From Saprospiraceae bacterium (GTDB lineage: Bacteria > Bacteroidota > Bacteroidia > Chitinophagales > Saprospiraceae), in assembly GCA_016719615.1 (NCBI GenBank), contig JADJYQ010000001.1, positions 1,028,501 through 1,092,500 of the forward strand: DNA of 64,000 nucleotides. Reading direction: 5' to 3'. The translations under genes were made by a program, and so were the position numbers. This document shows positions 44,295 through 54,878 of this stretch, one piece after another. Numbering within the stretch: position 1 is the stretch's first letter; each line of letters begins with the position of its first letter. The notes below the pieces were generated by a model. It searched no databases, was not told the origin of the DNA, and was given only the letters and a program-made list of their open reading frames with translations.

Positions 44295-45332
44295 ATGATT
44301 TACAAATTTTCAATTATTGAGAAATTATTATTGGCAAATGATATTATACCGCATCCCTTTGCAGATGCAGCTTCGTCTGTGGGGCTTGGTTTTGCATTGG
44401 GAACAGCCATTAAATTAAAAATTGCCGATCAGCTTTCGATGGATTATTTATCTATTGATGACATTGCAACAGGAGCTAAAGTAAGTCGGAATGGAGCAGA
44501 GATCATCTTAAATTGTTTGGATGCGTTGGGTTATGTTGTTAAAAATAACAACACATATGCTTTTACGAAAAGAGGATTTAAAAATTTGTCCCCGCATTCC
44601 CCGAATAATTTCAGATATTTTATTCTGTTTTGTGACCATTTATACAGGGGTTATTTAAATTTGGATGAAACGATTCGTTTAGGTAAGCGGCCTCAATCAT
44701 CCATGCTGGAAGAAATGTCAGCGCATGAATGGGAATTATTTTCTCGGGCCATGATCGATATCTCCAGCACGAATTATAAAGAAGTCTGCGGGAAAATACC
44801 CATTCAAAAACAGTATAAACAAATTTTAGATCTGGGTGGATCGCATGGGTTGTACAGCATAGAACTTTGTAATCGGAATGCAAATTTGCAGGCGAAGATT
44901 GTTGACTTGCCACCTGTAGCAAAGTATGCACAAGAATGTATTGGTAAAAGCAGCGTTTCAAGTCGCGTTTCTTTTATTGCTGCAGATTTTATGAAAGATG
45001 TACTCCCACCAGAAAATGATGTCATTCTTGCTTTCAATATTATACATGGGCTTAATGTCAGCGAGAACCTGCATCTTGCCCAAAAAGCATATCAGCTTTT
45101 AAATCCCGGGGGGATTTTTGTAATTTTAGACCAAATCAAGGGTATAGGTGGCAGCTCACAATTAGCAAAAGCCACGACATCCTACATGGCCCTCAATCTT
45201 TTGCACCAGGCTGGTGGCAATACCTATTCATTTGATGAAATTCAAGAATTCGCTACAAATGCAGGATTCAAAAGTGCAGTCATGAAAAAATTGAATGCTC
45301 CGGGTTTTGGTTTGGTGATATCTACTAAATAA
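44295..45332 (+). CDS. SAM-dependent O-methyltransferase (methyltransf_2 type)
   Basis: The product is 345 aa. The N-terminal part (about 20-95) is a winged-helix dimerisation domain, with SIDDIATGAKVSRNGAEIIL and NCLDALGYVVKNNNTYAFTK. The C-terminal part is a Rossmann-fold methyltransferase: the SAM loop ILDLGGSHGLYSIELCNRN, the acidic AKIVDLPPVAKYAQE, VSFIAADFMKDVLPP and the catalytic-region equivalent DVILAFNIIHGLNVSENLHL. This is the architecture of hydroxyindole/caffeic-type O-methyltransferases. Substrate unknown. TTG at 44289 precedes the ATG by two codons; the ATG is preferred. Confidence 0.9.
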   Translation: MIYKFSIIEKLLLANDIIPHPFADAASSVGLGFALGTAIKLKIADQLSMDYLSIDDIATGAKVSRNGAEIILNCLDALGYVVKNNNTYAFTKRGFKNLSPHSPNNFRYFILFCDHLYRGYLNLDETIRLGKRPQSSMLEEMSAHEWELFSRAMIDISSTNYKEVCGKIPIQKQYKQILDLGGSHGLYSIELCNRNANLQAKIVDLPPVAKYAQECIGKSSVSSRVSFIAADFMKDVLPPENDVILAFNIIHGLNVSENLHLAQKAYQLLNPGGIFVILDQIKGIGGSSQLAKATTSYMALNLLHQAGGNTYSFDEIQEFATNAGFKSAVMKKLNAPGFGLVISTK

Positions 45333-45398
45333 ATAAACTTCTGTCGCCTGGGCATTCCTGCCATAGGTCAAATTTGGTTATTGATGTGACATGTGGAT

Positions 45399-45470
45399 CT
45401 TTTTCCGCAAATCTTGCAGATACATTTTCTGCTTAAAATCTGCGCATTATCTGCGCAATCTGCGGAAAAC
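45399..45470. repeat. CGCAGATT-type dispersed repeat
   Basis: TTTTTCCGCAAATCTTGCAG opens and CTGCGCAATCTGCGGAAAAC closes the segment, giving imperfect inverted ends. The flanking CCCACGGATGCCC matches the flank of the copy at 16798-16878. Confidence 0.65.
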
Positions 45471-45607
45471 CCCACGGATGCCCAAATGTTAAATCTACCC
45501 TCATTCACATTATCGCATTCACATTCATTCTATTTCAATCGTTCATTTGAATCGGAGCACTATACTCCCAAACTCTATTTGGTCAATTAGTTAAAAACGA
45601 AGTAAGT

Positions 45608-47353
45608 ATGCCAACGCTTAGAATGATACTGATGCTTTTATATTGTAGTCCCGTACTCCATGCTCAAGGCGGCTGGATTTTAGATAAAAATCCAATGAAT
45701 GCAACAAGTAGCTTTACAACTATTTTCAACTATGTAGGTTGCTCATTTATTGACCTCAATGGAGATGCATTTGTCGATTTGTATGTTGCTCCGCAGACCT
45801 TGTTTCTGAACAATGGCGATGGTACTTTCAGACAAACGGTTTCTTTGCCTTTTATGATCCGCAATGGTGTTTTCGGCAGCAGCAGCGCCGATCTTGATAA
45901 TGATGGCGATAACGATATCATATTAGCCGGTGTGCCCTCCAAATTTTTTTTTAATAATGGGGATGGAAGTTTTGCAGATTCTACCAGCAGGATTCCGAAT
46001 TTTGGATTGTATGGAAGTTGGGCTGTAGCTATTGGCGATGCGAATGAAGATCGTTTGCTGGATTTTATATTTGCACATGCATTTGGATACCATGCTCCGG
46101 CTCCAAATTCAACTTGTAAATTTTACAGGCAACAGTCACCGGTATTTAATCCTTTGAGCCTAAACCTGTATCCACTAACGAGTGTTTTTTATCCTTATAC
46201 CAACCCTTACTGGAGTGATTATGATTTGGATGGAGACATGGATTTATTTATGGCCAGCGGTCCGGTATCGGGAACGCCATTAAAAGATTTCTGTTATAAA
46301 AATCTGAAAATAGAGACGGGCCTGGATTCGCTTGTGCTCATGACTTCAGAATTATTTGCAAGTCAGGATCAGGATGGCCAATGTTATAATTTTATAGATT
46401 GCGACAATGATGGAGATTTGGATTTGTGTTTGACCAATTATTACAGCACTCAAACGCGATTATATCAAAACAACAGCGGTGTGTATGCGTCCATTCAAAC
46501 GCCTTTTACGAATGCCACAACGAATATTTCAAATTGTTGGGGCGATTACGACAACGATGGAGATTTGGATGTCATCATCACCAATGACAACCAGCCCGCA
46601 CGTTATTATCGCAATAACGGGAATATGTCTTTTTCTTTTTTAACGAGTGGATTTTCGACATCAACAGCCATCGGCAGTATCAGCAATGCTGATTTTGATA
46701 ACGATGGTGATCTGGATATTTTTACAAATGGACTTGGCAATAATGGGCATACAAGATCTGTAGGATTATACATCAATGATACGGTCGCTGGGAATCGCAA
46801 TTTTGTAAATTTTAAACTTGTGGGTACGACTTCAAACCAATCTGCTATTGGCACTATAGTAAAAGCCAAAGTCAGCATTAACGGAATTCCCGTCTGGCAA
46901 ATGCGTGAAATAAATGCACAAAATACTTTTCAGGGGCAAAATGATCTGCGGGTTCATTTTGGATTGGGAGATGCCCCAAAAATAGATAGCCTCGTGGTAA
47001 TCTGGTCTTCGGGAAAGATTGAACATTATATGAGTCTTAACTCCAATTTATTCTTTCAAATAACGGAGGATGTGGGTATCAAAATACTTTCAGGGACAAG
47101 AAATGAAAAAGCTGAACGACTCATTCGAATTTTTCCAAATCCGGGTCGTGACAGATTATATATTGAAATGGGTGAATCCTTAAATATTCCGCGCGCTTAT
47201 CAGCTTACAAATATACAGGGAGTCGAATGTATGAAAGGAGTTTTTGATCAACAGGTTCTTATTTTAGATATAAGTCAGTTAAAGACAGGGGTGTATTTTT
47301 TAAATTTATATACAAATGGGGGAATTGTTACGAAGCGATTTTTGAAAATGTAA
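45608..47353 (+). CDS. secreted FG-GAP/VCBS propeller protein with ASPIC/UnbV and T9SS type A domains
   Basis: The product is 581 aa. Signal peptide 1-19. Residues 45-400 contain seven calcium-binding D-x-D-x-D-G-D repeats: DLNGDAFVDLYV, DLDNDGDNDIILA, DANEDRLLDFIF, DLDGDMDLFMA, DCDNDGDLDLCL, DYDNDGDLDVIIT and DFDNDGDLDIFT. An ASPIC/UnbV domain follows (VWQMREINAQNTFQGQNDLR, VHFGLGDAPKIDSLVVIWSS). The last 80 residues (IRIFPNPGRDRLYIEM to TGVYFLNLYTNGGIVTKRFL) form the sorting domain. This CRTAC1-like plan is common in surface adhesion-type proteins. Confidence 0.93.
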   Translation: MPTLRMILMLLYCSPVLHAQGGWILDKNPMNATSSFTTIFNYVGCSFIDLNGDAFVDLYVAPQTLFLNNGDGTFRQTVSLPFMIRNGVFGSSSADLDNDGDNDIILAGVPSKFFFNNGDGSFADSTSRIPNFGLYGSWAVAIGDANEDRLLDFIFAHAFGYHAPAPNSTCKFYRQQSPVFNPLSLNLYPLTSVFYPYTNPYWSDYDLDGDMDLFMASGPVSGTPLKDFCYKNLKIETGLDSLVLMTSELFASQDQDGQCYNFIDCDNDGDLDLCLTNYYSTQTRLYQNNSGVYASIQTPFTNATTNISNCWGDYDNDGDLDVIITNDNQPARYYRNNGNMSFSFLTSGFSTSTAIGSISNADFDNDGDLDIFTNGLGNNGHTRSVGLYINDTVAGNRNFVNFKLVGTTSNQSAIGTIVKAKVSINGIPVWQMREINAQNTFQGQNDLRVHFGLGDAPKIDSLVVIWSSGKIEHYMSLNSNLFFQITEDVGIKILSGTRNEKAERLIRIFPNPGRDRLYIEMGESLNIPRAYQLTNIQGVECMKGVFDQQVLILDISQLKTGVYFLNLYTNGGIVTKRFLKM

Positions 47354-47875
47354 ATGCGTTCACCTCACCTCACCCCCGACCACTCTCCACGAAGCGGAGA
47401 GGGGAGTAATTCATGGTTCTTTTAAAAATGTTTTAATTTTTTAATAGCAGTGGCCGAGCAGAGTCTTTGACTCTGCTCGAGTGTTTGGGAAACTCTTTTT
47501 TCAAGTCGGATGATGAATTGATTTATTTTGTTTCTGGCATAATTGTCTATACGGACGACAATGAACTTTCTATCGTTACGGAATGGGTTGAAACCCATTC
47601 CTATTGATAGCAGGATTTAAAAATGAGCATTTGCTTTTGATTTGATTCCAAATGATCATTTTATTGATCAGTGCTGTTGAACCGGCTGAAGCCGGCTGAC
47701 GTAATTATAATATCGATATATAACAAACGTTTGTTAGTAGAATATTCCAACAACAAACACCCAACATCTATCACCCAACATCTACAACTAACACACTAAC
47801 ATCTCCCGACATCAGAAAGTCTTTGTTAATAAGAGGCATCTTCATGTCGGGACAACTAACATCAATCAACTCATT
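47354..47875. other. gene-free stretch with an inverted repeat copy
   Basis: The spacer between convergent T9SS genes contains an inverted copy of the 40.5-kb repeat unit (47578-47703), a palindrome (47721-47736), a run rich in CCAACATCTA-like words (47750-47810) and a hairpin TCCCGACAT (47804-47812) / ATGTCGGGA (47844-47852). No gene is seen. Confidence 0.65.
47578..47736. repeat. inverted partial copy of the 247-bp unit
   Basis: Read on the minus strand: ACGTCAGCCGGCTTCAGCCG, an A-rich block, TATCAATAGGAATGGGTTTC and ACCCATTCCGTAACG, the same order and near-same spacing as in the array at 40491-41110. TAACAAACGTTTGTTA lies at 47721-47736 beside it. Internal bases differ more than the palindromes do. 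Confidence 0.75.
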
Positions 47876-50800
47876 TTATTCAAACACAATTTTTGCATAA
47901 GCTGTGCTTCCATTTTCGTCTCTTAATAGCAAGTAATATAAACCAGATGGAAGATCCTTTCGATCTAATCTGAATAAGTTTCCGGTCCAATGATAGTTTT
48001 GTAAATGACGACCATCCGAAGAGATCAGGGATCCAGTGAGTCGATGATACTGCCATTCCTCCGGAATGTAAATGTCTGCATAATTTCTGGCAGGATTGGG
48101 TACAGAAACTAACATACGTTTGTTATTTGATTGAGGGTCTCGTACTCCGGTAGTTTGTTTCAAACGAAGTAAGGCTACATTGGTCAGTACTGGTTCATTG
48201 TAATCAAAATAGATTCCGGCAGTATTGTGAACGAGCGTTCCAACTTTTAAGTTGGGTTTGGGTCGGATACTGTATAGGAAATAGCCATGTGAAAGTGATT
48301 CGTTGAGGTTGCTGTCGGGCAGTAGGATGTCTTTAAAGAAGAGTTCCAGTTTTCCGCTTTCTTCCAATTTGAAGCTGTAGGGATGGCTGGCGTCGACAGG
48401 AAGAAATGTAGACCAATCGAGAGCGTAATCAAGTTTATCTTCAATGCGGATGTTAAATGCAGTATCCGTTCCTGTGTTTTGGAATCGTATGAGATATTGC
48501 AGCAACGTATCGGAGCTATGAAAGTGATCTTCTGATGAACCGCCAACGAAAGCCGTTTTATCATTGGGATCAAATGCACCCACGTTTTCATCACAAACCC
48601 AAATACTGTCTCCGATAGGTAGAAAACGCATGCATTCCTGAGGGTTGTCGATTGAGTAATTTATACAATGTTCCTGGCCCAGGCTTGCTGTACAGGATAT
48701 TTTAAATTGAAAATTGAATACGGCCGATTTACCTGATTTTAGTTCCGGGATAGTGAAGGTCCATTCGTTTCCAATTACAGATGTTGGATTTACTGAGGCT
48801 TGGATGTTTTCAAAATAAGGATCGAGAACGATCGTGATTTTGGTATTTTGAGCAGCTATAGAACCTTCGTTGCGTATTTTGAGCGTGGCCCAATTGTTAT
48901 CAAAACATCGTCTCAAACGACCCATCACCAAACTTGAAAAAAGATCTGCGCATTGTTCTAAAGGTTGGACCAACAAATCGCGGTAGTCGTTGCTTTGATT
49001 GGGCTGAATGCTTATTTGTTGAGGAAAATTGCAAGGCGACCAAATCAACGATGGACTTTGGAGCTGCATGTCATAAGTGCCATAGGAGACATACGATTTA
49101 AATTCTCCCGTTGGATCGACAGGTAAAATGACCGACCGATTATTTCCTTTAAGGACTATTTGAAAGTTTCCGGTTTTATTTTCAAAACTATCCCTGAAAC
49201 AATTCAATTGTTCATCTTGCAGAACATTACCGGAGATGAGACCGTTTGCAGCATCCATTTTACCGGTATACTTATACAGAGGGGAATGGTTAATGGAAGC
49301 ATATAAAGTGTCGTTGTCGCCCCGATACAAATTAACTCTGCTGTTGTCTATCCATTGGACTCCGTCAAGACTAATTTCACGGGTCTCATTTGTTAGTACA
49401 TTAGTTACTTTTATGTTTGATGTGTTTACTCCTGATTGGGTATAAATATTTTCAAATTCATCAATGTACAAAACAGTTTCATTTTCGGCGGGTTCATATT
49501 TATGTGTTGTAGCTCCATAATCGATAGAATACATCAGGTGATAATCAAAATTGTCATCATAAGCATACCACCAGAACACATTATTTTGGGTCAATGTTAT
49601 TCCATACAAATCATCAATTCCTTTTGCGTAGAACTTATTCCATGAGATCCCATAGTCAAAGGAATAATGCATCGAATCCGTAAATTGAGTACCATATAAA
49701 ATATTTTGTCTGGACAACTTCAAGCCATAGCTTGTAGTAACACCAAATGTACCTTCTATGATATTCCAGTTATCGCCTTTGTCATAAGAAATTAATGATT
49801 TATCAAGTGAAATGAAAATGAGATGTCCTTGACTATTCTTATATATATTATCTAAAAAAAATCAGGTAAAGGTTTTGCATAAATGTTTTAAATAAATCCT
49901 CACTAAAATACAAACTGTCAGAAGTAGCATACATTAATGTACCATCCTCCCATAAATGCAATTCTCTATTTAGGTCTAAGTGTAATTTTTGCCAATATTG
50001 TCCTCCATCTGAGGATAACTGGTAATTGTTTTGACTGCGGCACAAAATTTGATTTTGTCCAATTTGTTGGACGTTGTTTATGTTTGGCTCAACCAGCGGC
50101 AATTCCATCTCATACATATTACCAGAGGCATCAAGGTAATATGCATTGGAACCGTTATCAAATAATATGGCATCATCATCTGCTATGGAAAATTTAGTCC
50201 GATAATAAATGGATTCCAATTCCTCAAGATTGAAACTAGGATCTTTGGTCCAATTGATACCTCCGTCACCGGAGCGATAAACATAACGGCCTATTCCAAG
50301 TAATGTACCGTCTTTCAATGGGATTATCTTGGTAATATATATATTCGGGTCTATGTTTCTTTTGGTCCAAGTGTTTCCAAAATCTTTTGAAACAAAAAAA
50401 TCATTATCGTAGTCAAATAAAGTATTGGATGGAAGGTGATAAAGCAGGTTCCTGCAACATCGCGTATCTGAAATTTTTCGAAGATTAGAGCCGTCGTCAT
50501 TAAATTTCCAGATTTCACCTGAAGCGCCTAATGTTCTGCGTACAAAATTTTGGTGATTGCCTAAGCATAAAGATTCAAGGCTATGAGTCCACCAGGTTTG
50601 ACGGTTTGATGAGCCCGTTAAAATATTAAAAATATAAAAATCACGGGTGCCCCCATAATAAAGTGTTCGGCCATCCGGTGAAAAATTATAATCTTCAATA
50701 GCAGCTAATGCACTTGTTATTTTAAGCCAGGTATTCGCTAAAGAATCCCACCGATAGATATCCTTATCATCAGCTAAAAAGACCTCACCAATAGCTGATT

Positions 50801-51062
50801 CTTTAAGAGTAGCATTGGAAGCTGCCTTTGTACCAGGCAAACCAAGATCTCTTCTCATCCAGTTCTTGCCTCGGTCTGTTGAAAAAAACATTTTCCCCGA
50901 AGCGGAAAAGCAATAAATTTCTCCTTTATCACGGGTTATGATAGAAGTTGCGACAGAAGCGCCTACAGGTCCCGCTAACTTCTCCCAACTTTGTCCATAA
51001 ATCACTTGAATACTTGTCGTTGCAAGGAATGCAAATACGAGCAGTGTAATGTTCTTTTTCAT
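47876..51062 (-). CDS. giant secreted Asp-box propeller/DUF7619 protein with T9SS type A domain, frame broken by one base
   Basis: Two minus-strand frames (51062-49848 and 49849-47876) join when one base is removed from the A8 run at 49854-49861, giving NLYLIFLDNIYKNSQGHLIF across the break. The restored product is about 1061 aa. Signal peptide 1-23 (ATG at 51062). Seven Asp-box (BNR) blades follow, such as FFSTDRGKNW, FVSKDFGNTW, YRSGDGGINW and YSFDYGISW. Residues from about 600 to 950 hold a DUF11/DUF7619-like region, with FDPNDKTAFVGGSSEDHF and LQYLIRFQNTGTDTAFNIRI. The end (SVPNPARNYADIYIPEEW to SGLYYLLLRDENGSTAYAKI) is a sorting domain. Likely a surface glycan- or protein-binding protein. 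Confidence 0.85.
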
Positions 51063-51419
51063 GTTTAAAAATGATGGGTCAAGTAAATAAAAAACATTTG
51101 CCAGGTTAACAATTTCACTAATGTCAAATGCGCTGGCTACCAAAGATAATCAGGATTATACTCAAATCAAATGAATTTTCAAGGAAAATCTAGATTCTTT
51201 TAAATTTTAACTAAATTAATTATTTAAAATCGCCACGCCAACGTTTCAGATTTGAGTCGAAAGAATGCAAGGGTCGTGTCGGCAAAGCAATAAATGTGAT
51301 GAATAGTCTTCACAATGAATTTAGCTGAGCGTGGGTTGTGTTTAAGTATGAGAATCCATTTATGGGAGAGCTTTGAGTAGTATGAATTTTATAGATTTGC
51401 ATCTGGTTCAGAATCAGAA
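51063..51419. other. divergent intergenic region with a promoter
   Basis: Besides the rightward promoter at 51372-51399, this 357-bp spacer holds no recognised gene, hairpin or repeat. Confidence 0.5.
51372..51399 (+). promoter_or_regulatory. promoter with -33 and -7 boxes
   Basis: TTTG (51372-51375) and TAGATTTG (51392-51399) are separated by 16 bp, close to the Bacteroidota vegetative consensus. The start codon at 51420 follows after a 13- to 14-base leader. This is the best-matching promoter in the window. Confidence 0.55.
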
Positions 51420-52751
51420 ATGATACGTGATAAATTTGTTAGAGTAATTAGTTATCTAGGTGCTGCCTTGGCATTACTGATTCCTGCTTTCATAAATGGA
51501 TATCCACTGGTGTATTCAGATACTTCCACGTATTTGGCTTCCGGCTTCGAATTGGAAACGCCTTTTGACAGGCCTATCACCTATGGACTGTTTATTCGGT
51601 TTTTTAGTTTCAATGGTTATTCTTTGTGGACCGTACTACTCGCACAATCCGGAATTCTGGCTTTTCTGGTGATACAGTTGACGAAACATGTTTTACTAAA
51701 CAATAGCTTGTATCCTATACTTGGGTTTGTAATTTGTATATTTCTTTCTTTGTTTTCAAGTGTATCGTGGACGGCAAGTCAAATCATGCCGGATATTTTT
51801 ACGGCTATTATGTTTTTGTCCATAGTATTATTATTGGAGGACGATGCATCCCGGAAGAAGCGTTACTTTCTCTATTTTATATTTTTGATTTCCTGTGCAA
51901 TGCACATGTCCCATGTCACCATCATTTTTGTTTACTTGCCGATATTGTTCCTGTTCAAAAAATTTCTGCAACCATTCCATTTTAAATATAAATCTATTCT
52001 GTACTTAGGCTTGCTGACGGTAGCTTCTTTGTTGACTATGGGCTCAGCGCTTTCAAAGTCAAAGCATGTATTTTTGATGGGTGCATTTGTTGAACATGGT
52101 ATTATTGAAAAATATCTGGATGAAAATTGTAAATTTAAGACATATCAATTGTGTGCCTATAAAGATTCATTACCTGAAAAGGCCTGGCAATTTGTTTGGG
52201 ACGAAACCAGTCCATTGTATAAGCTGGGTACTTGGGGGGATAGTAAAGAAGAGTTCAATTCTATTATCTGGAATACGTTTACCCAACGCAAATATATCAT
52301 AGAACATATCTATGCATCGGTCCTGGCCACCATGGATCAATTGACACAATTTCAGATTGGCGATGGGAATAAACCCTATACGGAAGAAACAGTTCTCTAT
52401 CAAAGAATTCAGAAATATGTACCCTCAGAATTGCATTCGTATGCAAGTTCTAAGCAAAACAAAGATGAATTAGGGTTTATGACTTGGTTTAATCATTTAC
52501 AGCTTGCGATCGTATGTATTTCATTAGTGTGTTTGATATTTTTTATCATTTTAAAAGAGAACAGCTTAAACAAGATCAAATTATATTTAGTATCTGCTGT
52601 TTTTATAAATGCATGGGCTTGCGGCACCTTTGCCAATGCTATTGACCGACTCGGCAGTAAAATGATATGGATTTTCCCATTATTGGTAATCCTGATTCTG
52701 CTCAGGATATTTAATGAAAGACACCAACTATTAAAAGCAAACAATGAATAA
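51420..52751 (+). CDS. polytopic membrane protein, glycosyltransferase-39-like
   Basis: The product is 443 aa with about ten membrane helices. The first luminal loop (YPLVYSDTSTYLASGFELET) after the first helix resembles the D-x-x-x-Y segment of GT39/PMT-type lipid-dependent glycosyltransferases. A later soluble loop at about 225-330 holds NCKFKTYQLCAYKDSLPEKA. It is related to a Bacteroidota group of uncharacterised membrane proteins; glycosyl transfer is a guess. No partner gene is adjacent on this strand. Confidence 0.65.
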   Translation: MIRDKFVRVISYLGAALALLIPAFINGYPLVYSDTSTYLASGFELETPFDRPITYGLFIRFFSFNGYSLWTVLLAQSGILAFLVIQLTKHVLLNNSLYPILGFVICIFLSLFSSVSWTASQIMPDIFTAIMFLSIVLLLEDDASRKKRYFLYFIFLISCAMHMSHVTIIFVYLPILFLFKKFLQPFHFKYKSILYLGLLTVASLLTMGSALSKSKHVFLMGAFVEHGIIEKYLDENCKFKTYQLCAYKDSLPEKAWQFVWDETSPLYKLGTWGDSKEEFNSIIWNTFTQRKYIIEHIYASVLATMDQLTQFQIGDGNKPYTEETVLYQRIQKYVPSELHSYASSKQNKDELGFMTWFNHLQLAIVCISLVCLIFFIILKENSLNKIKLYLVSAVFINAWACGTFANAIDRLGSKMIWIFPLLVILILLRIFNERHQLLKANNE

Positions 52752-52782
52752 TGGAGTAAGCTACGGCAAGTAAATACAGTGC

Positions 52783-53667
52783 TTACTTTTTAATTTCGAG
52801 GCGGTAACCGACGCCGTGTATTGCAGCAATGGCAACAGAAGTATCGACCGCTATTTTTTTGCGCAACCTCGACACAAAAACATCCAAACTCCGACCTACC
52901 AAAATCCCTTCATCAGCCCATACTTCCCGGAGCAGTTGATCTCTCTCCAATATTTGATTTTGATGATTTATTAGCAATTTGAGCAATTTGGTTTCCCGGA
53001 AAGTGAGTGTCTGCCTATCGTCAGCACAATACAAGATCTGATTTTCAGCGTCTAATTTTAAATTTCCAAATTCCAAGCACTCAACTTCTTCGATAGATGT
53101 AATTACTTTATGATCATTTTTATTTTTTTTATATATCCAAAAACTCACCAGACCCACTAATGCAAAAAGGATCCAAGTCAATTTCGATGAATGGGTTTGC
53201 TGTAGTTGAGTTGCTTCCAGAAAACTGATTTCAATATATCTGCAGGCTTTGGGCAATTCGCGACCCTGACAAGGAACTTGATTGGTATTTAGAAAATCAT
53301 ATTGATGATAACCAAGTTCAATTTTTGAATCTTCGCAATTGCGAATGCTTACCTGATAAGCTTGTTGAATGCCATATAAATCTAGTGAAGTTTGGAGAAT
53401 AAAGGGCAATTGTTCATATCTGAAATCGCGTTCAAGTCTAACTTGCCAAACGCCCTCTTTGATTTGTTCAACCGAAGGTATGCGGCTGGTGCTGTCTCCG
53501 GAAGCTCTCAAAAGGCCATCTGCTGTGCGTCTTAAGGCAAGGTTGATGTTTTCAGTTGAAACTGCTGCTGTAATCGTTGACCCAGCTATTAATTCATATC
53601 CTGGTAAAATAGAAATTGCGACAAGGATAAGTTGTCGCAATTTTATGAGGGGGTCATTCTGAAACAT
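52783..53667 (-). CDS. transmembrane winged-helix regulator (periplasmic sensor, cytoplasmic OmpR-type DNA-binding domain)
   Basis: The product is 294 aa. A signal-like segment (LRQLILVAISILPGYELIAG, 10-29) is followed by a periplasmic domain of about 130 residues with three cysteines (111, 133, 142) and AAVSTENINLALRRTADGLL. A membrane helix at 163-179 (LTWILFALVGLVSFWIY) leads to a PhoB/OmpR-type winged helix at 197-292, with FRETKLLKLLINHQNQILER and DVFVSRLRKKI. Order is the reverse of ToxR/CadC, whose DNA-binding domain is N-terminal. It starts 23 bp after the propeller gene on the same strand and should be co-transcribed. Related proteins are frequent in Bacteroidota but uncharacterised. 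Confidence 0.85.
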   Translation of the reverse strand: MFQNDPLIKLRQLILVAISILPGYELIAGSTITAAVSTENINLALRRTADGLLRASGDSTSRIPSVEQIKEGVWQVRLERDFRYEQLPFILQTSLDLYGIQQAYQVSIRNCEDSKIELGYHQYDFLNTNQVPCQGRELPKACRYIEISFLEATQLQQTHSSKLTWILFALVGLVSFWIYKKNKNDHKVITSIEEVECLEFGNLKLDAENQILYCADDRQTLTFRETKLLKLLINHQNQILERDQLLREVWADEGILVGRSLDVFVSRLRKKIAVDTSVAIAAIHGVGYRLEIKK

Positions 53668-53690
53668 CCTTCAAAAATACACCTATTTTT

Positions 53691-54719
53691 TTAGCATCCT
53701 CTGTTTGCTTTGACGGCATAGATCATATGGCCGGTTGATGAAAAGTTGAAGATGTGATTTTCTTTGGTGGTCAACACGCGTTCCCAGGTTTTGCCTCCAT
53801 CTGCCGAGCGGAAGATACCCGAATCTATACTGCAAACCATAAAATTTCCAACTTGTGTTAAATCGTTAATAAAGTTAGAAGAGGTTTTGTCTAAATTCAA
53901 GTAAACGTATCTACCGACTTCCAATCCTGAATCAATTCTCTTCCAGCTTTGTCCATGATCAGATGAAATCAGCAATTTATTGGCCATCCCTTTTTGATTT
54001 GAATTCTTATCTTTAGAGGCTTCATCTTCGTTGGTAATTGCATACAATTGCTCGCCGATAACTCCGATATTCCGAAACATATTATTTTCGCGAAGCACCC
54101 AATTCCAGGTCTCACCGGAGTCTGTCGAACGGAGTATGCCATTCGTTGAGTTGGCCAGAATAACTTTATCTTTTTGAACAAGTTCAAAAACTTTTTCATC
54201 GCCTAATGCCAGATTCCAGCTTTGCCCGTGGTTTGAAGATTTGTAGATTCCATGGTCGGTGCCTAAGAGAATATGCTCATTTGGGCATTCAAGCACAGCC
54301 CATTTCCAAACTCCATTTAAATTTTTAAAAATGGGCAGCCAGGTTCCGGTATTCTGAACTTCTCTATAAAAGCCATTATCAAAATTGCGGGCAAAACGTC
54401 CTGAACGGCCGGAAAATACACCTGAAATTTTATCATTCAGGAATACATCTTTCTTCCACATAGGGCTTTTTAATTTTACTGGACTCCTATAAATGCCATT
54501 GGCGGAACTTAGAATGAGCTCTTCACCATCTGCTATGATGTTTGTGACTTCCAATTTATGAGGGAGTCCACTACTTACATCCTGCCATGTCAATCCACCA
54601 TCTGCAGATTGAAATACCAGATTTGAGGCTACAGGTGAACATTTAGGTTCATGTAGAATAGTGGCAGGGCTCGTTGTTTGAATCAGCATTAAAAGTGCAA
54701 ATACGAAGTTTGATAACAT
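53691..54719 (-). CDS. exported Asp-box (BNR/Ycf48-like) propeller protein
   Basis: The product is 342 aa from the ATG at 54719; an upstream ATG (54758) adds 13 residues ahead of the signal. Signal peptide: LSNFVFALLMLIQTTSPA. Five Asp-box blades are visible: FQSADGGLTWQDV, YKSSNHGQSWNLA, LRSTDSGETWNWV, LISSDHGQSWKRI and FRSADGGKTWERV. It ends IYAVKANRGC with no sorting domain, so it probably stays in the periplasm. It lies 23 bp before the transmembrane regulator gene and is its only operon partner, so it may be its ligand-binding or modulating component. Confidence 0.82.
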   Translation of the reverse strand: MLSNFVFALLMLIQTTSPATILHEPKCSPVASNLVFQSADGGLTWQDVSSGLPHKLEVTNIIADGEELILSSANGIYRSPVKLKSPMWKKDVFLNDKISGVFSGRSGRFARNFDNGFYREVQNTGTWLPIFKNLNGVWKWAVLECPNEHILLGTDHGIYKSSNHGQSWNLALGDEKVFELVQKDKVILANSTNGILRSTDSGETWNWVLRENNMFRNIGVIGEQLYAITNEDEASKDKNSNQKGMANKLLISSDHGQSWKRIDSGLEVGRYVYLNLDKTSSNFINDLTQVGNFMVCSIDSGIFRSADGGKTWERVLTTKENHIFNFSSTGHMIYAVKANRGC

Positions 54720-54878
54720 ATTAAGTGTTTTAGATGAAGGGGTAAAATTACTGGCCATTCCATTTTAAGCTCATTTTTTGATGTAAAAGGATGTAACATA
54801 AATGTAAAACTGTGTTTCAGGGCAATTGGAAAGGCTTGGTTGGAGGAATTAAATTGCGATTTGGATCGACATCCGTGT

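Noticed and set aside
47804..47852. Hairpin TCCCGACAT/ATGTCGGGA as a terminator for the giant propeller gene
   Set aside because: The stem is good but the loop is about 31 nt and no T-tract follows on the minus strand, so a terminator call is not supported.
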